DNA from: UBA4416 sp040389965
GTDB taxonomy: Bacteria; Bacteroidota; Bacteroidia; B-17B0; Aurantibacillaceae
Direction of reading: 5' to 3'
Assembly: GCA_040389965.1 (NCBI GenBank)
Contig: JAZJZF010000039.1
Span: 37,587-101,586 of the forward strand
Length of the DNA stretch: 64,000 bases
Every line of letters starts with the position of its first letter. The first letter of the stretch is position 1. Shown one piece after another: positions 62,471 to 64,000 of this stretch. The position numbers were made by a program, and so were the translations under genes. The notes beneath the pieces were generated by a model, which saw only the letters and a list, made by a program, of their open reading frames with translations, did no database searches and had not been told where the DNA came from.

Positions 62471-62503
62471 TTTGCAACTTTAAATCATTATTAAGTATAT
62501 TTG
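62471..62503 (+). promoter_or_regulatory. Bacteroidota-type promoter of the HYC_CC_PP gene
   Basis: TTTG (62471-62474), a 21-bp spacer and TATATTTG (62496-62503) match the TTTG / TAnnTTTG consensus of Bacteroidota housekeeping sigma promoters. Transcription would start near 62510, about ten bases before the start codon. Confidence 0.6.
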
Positions 62504-62520
62504 TTTGTTACTATATAGAA

Positions 62521-62901
62521 ATGAAGCGGGTTACCATAATTTTTCTAAGCGTATTTTATCTGATGATTGCATCAGGTTTGTCGTTTAGTTTGCATTATTG
62601 TGGCGGAAAATTAAAAAGTATCTCTCTTTATACATCAACAGAAAAAACCTGTTGTGGTAGCAAAAAAAAATCTAAAGGCTGCTGTAAAGATAAAACAACC
62701 CTTATAAAAGTTGAAGATAGCCACCAACTGGTTAAAGTTGCTAAAGTAACCACTCCCGCGGTTAAGTATGTTCATTCTTTTTCAGTGCAGTTATTATTTA
62801 ATTTATTTCCTGACGAAGTAAATACCGATTCCGATTTTCATTTGCCTCCCGTCCTTTATGATAATCCCCTCTACCTGAAACACCGGGTATTAATCATCTG
62901 A
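62521..62901 (+). CDS. HYC_CC_PP family envelope protein
   Basis: The 126-residue protein has an N-terminal membrane/signal segment followed at once by SLHYCGGKLKSISLY. A Cys cluster (KTCCG, GCCKDK) and a C-terminal FHLPPVLYDNPLYLKHR segment follow, which together define the HYC_CC_PP family by name. The Cys/His groups suggest metal binding. It precedes a heavy-metal-associated lipoprotein and a CxxC-AraC regulator, the usual metal-related setting. The function is not established. Confidence 0.8.
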   Translation: MKRVTIIFLSVFYLMIASGLSFSLHYCGGKLKSISLYTSTEKTCCGSKKKSKGCCKDKTTLIKVEDSHQLVKVAKVTTPAVKYVHSFSVQLLFNLFPDEVNTDSDFHLPPVLYDNPLYLKHRVLII

Positions 62902-63006
62902 TTTATTTAATTGATTCGTTCTTTAGTTATATGCTAAGGGCCTTGTTTATACTCTATCCTGAGATTTTCTTTTGGGTTAGGTTTAATTAATTAAAATAAA
63001 TTCAAA

Positions 63007-63384
63007 ATGAACTTACTTAAAATCTTATTTATTGTTTTGGTAGCCATCCAGGCTATATCCTGCGAAAGCAAAAAAACAGATACAACCGTATCACAATCAA
63101 AAACAGAAGTTATAAAAGGTATCACAACATCCACCTTTAAAGTATGGGGAAATTGTGATATGTGTAAAGAAACCATTGAAGGAACTTTAAAAGTAGACGG
63201 TATTTCAACCTCAGATTGGAGTCCTGAAACTAAAATAATGAAGGTTTCATTTGATACGACTAAAATATCCCTGAACCAGATCCAAAAGAACATAGCATCA
63301 GCAGGCTATGACAATGAAAAGTACAATGGTGATGATAAAGCATATAGCGAATTGCCTGAATGTTGTCAATATGAAAGAAAATAA
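63007..63384 (+). CDS. Heavy-metal-associated (HMA) domain lipoprotein
   Basis: The 125-residue protein has a lipoprotein signal with a lipobox ending at Cys19 (QAISCE). An HMA domain (about residues 40-112) has the metal-binding CxxC in GNCDMCKETIE (Cys50, Cys53), and a second Cys pair lies near the C-terminus (CC at 119-120). It should bind copper, zinc or a similar soft metal in the envelope. It is 105 bp after the HYC_CC_PP gene and 85 bp before the AraC-type regulator. Which metal is bound cannot be told. Confidence 0.85.
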   Translation: MNLLKILFIVLVAIQAISCESKKTDTTVSQSKTEVIKGITTSTFKVWGNCDMCKETIEGTLKVDGISTSDWSPETKIMKVSFDTTKISLNQIQKNIASAGYDNEKYNGDDKAYSELPECCQYERK

Positions 63385-63405
63385 AACAAAGGTAGTGATA
63401 ACTGG

Positions 63406-63436
63406 TTTAATGTTAGTATTCACAGTGCTATGTTTG
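63406..63436 (+). promoter_or_regulatory. Candidate promoter of the AraC-type regulator
   Basis: TTTA (63406-63409, one mismatch from TTTG), a 19-bp spacer and TATGTTTG (63429-63436) fit the Bacteroidota promoter pattern. Transcription would start about 25 bases before the start codon at 63470. Confidence 0.45.
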
Positions 63437-63469
63437 CCTGGGTAGCTACACTCTTAATAAATTGCTTAA

Positions 63470-64000
63470 ATGAAGTTGTACATTAAAAATATGGTTTGCG
63501 ACCGTTGTAAAATGGTGGTTAAAGACGAGTTACTGAAATTGGATATCAAACCTATTCGGGTGGATTTAGGCGAGGTAGAACTTAGTAATGAATTGACAGA
63601 AATTCAGTATGAAAAATTTATTGCAGTTCTTCAACAATACGGCTTTGAGATGCTTGATACAAGCAATGCCAGGATTATTGAGAAAATAAAGAGTACGGTT
63701 ATTGAATTAGTGCATGGCTCGAATGAAACTATAAAAATCAATTACTCTGCTCATATTGAAGGGAAATTAAAAAGGAAATATAATTATTTGAGCAATCTGT
63801 TTTCAGAGATCGAAGGAATCACCGTTGAGCAATTTATTATTTTTCAAAAAATTGAAAAGGTGAAAGAACTATTGGTTTATAATGAGTTAAATCTGAGTGA
63901 AATTGCCGACAGATTAGGATATAGCAGTGTATCGTATTTATCAACTCAGTTTAAGAAAACAACTGGCTTAACCCCAAGTTATTTTAAAAGCGTAAAAGAC
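63470..64000 (+). CDS. AraC-family regulator with N-terminal HMA-like CxxC domain (3' end outside window)
   Basis: The frame is open from ATG at 63470 to the window edge (177 codons, no stop). The N-terminus has a small HMA-like domain with CxxC (MVCDRCKMVV, Cys10 and Cys13). The C-terminal part is an AraC helix-turn-helix: LSEIADRLGYSSVSYLSTQF followed by KKTTGLTPSYFK. The coupling of a metal-binding fold to AraC DNA binding, beside a HMA lipoprotein, suggests a metal-responsive activator of these genes or of a metal-efflux operon further right. Only a few residues are probably missing. Confidence 0.82.
   Translation, partial: MKLYIKNMVCDRCKMVVKDELLKLDIKPIRVDLGEVELSNELTEIQYEKFIAVLQQYGFEMLDTSNARIIEKIKSTVIELVHGSNETIKINYSAHIEGKLKRKYNYLSNLFSEIEGITVEQFIIFQKIEKVKELLVYNELNLSEIADRLGYSSVSYLSTQFKKTTGLTPSYFKSVKD

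Noticed and set aside
1..64000. CRISPR arrays, tRNA or rRNA genes, insertion sequences, restriction or toxin-antitoxin systems
   Set aside because: Looked for by eye on both strands; none was recognised. The short repeats seen are protein-coding or REP-like.

Overview
The window looks like a chromosomal segment of a Bacteroidota bacterium, probably not a gut Bacteroidales. It is AT-rich and carries two type IX secretion system (T9SS) adhesin modules (SprB repeats, gliding-motility C-terminal domains, PorP/SprF partners). It also has a T9SS-sorted M43 protease, Bacteroidota families such as DUF4907, DUF5522 and HYC_CC_PP, and promoter-like sites of the TTTG / TAnnTTTG type. No rRNA, tRNA, CRISPR array, insertion sequence or phage was seen. 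Two 10-N scaffold gaps (21958-21967 and 45682-45691) show that this is a draft assembly.

Layout. Bases 2-10982 hold two surface modules: a huge SprB-repeat/LamG adhesin (cut off at the left edge) followed by a PorP/SprF-OmpA fusion, then a Kelch adhesin, a DUF4907 protein and a second PorP/SprF. Bases 11052-18415 are mostly minus-strand metabolism: SlyD, an ALDH7-type dehydrogenase, YitT, thiL, and a pair that fits late tryptophan/3-hydroxyanthranilate degradation (2-aminomuconate deaminase and ALDH8). Bases 18535-22845 (minus) carry a complete dltC-D-X-B-A operon, the D-alanylation machinery best known from Gram-positive teichoic acids. Bases 22972-38623 are mixed: tandem outer-membrane proteins, a D-cysteine desulfhydrase-like enzyme, the M43 protease, MlaD, an Hdr-type iron-sulfur pair, a TPR lipoprotein, rpsP, a universal stress protein, MlaE-MlaF, an RlmL-like RNA methyltransferase and rdgB.

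Bases 38641-55743 are a surface-glycan locus: a Wzm/Wzt ABC exporter whose ATPase has a C-terminal glycan-binding extension, then glycosyltransferases (GT61, GT2, GT4 and a double GT4), two FkbM methyltransferases, a DegT aminotransferase, an acyltransferase 3, a sugar epimerase, a hexapeptide acetyltransferase, an opposite-strand membrane protein and galE. Bases 55765-64000 carry a tandem CbbX-type AAA+ protein with a duplicated novel N-terminal domain, queG, a YtxH/holin-like envelope stress operon, ruvB, and a metal-linked group (HYC_CC_PP protein, heavy-metal-domain lipoprotein, and an AraC regulator with an N-terminal CxxC domain cut by the right edge).

Most of the window concerns the cell surface: adhesins exported by T9SS, an ABC-exported polysaccharide, Mla lipid transport and Dlt D-alanylation. 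The Dlt operon stands out because Bacteroidota have no teichoic acids. It includes a recognisable DltX, but its DltB has Asn where the catalytic His is expected and its carrier protein lacks the usual Asp-Ser-Leu motif.
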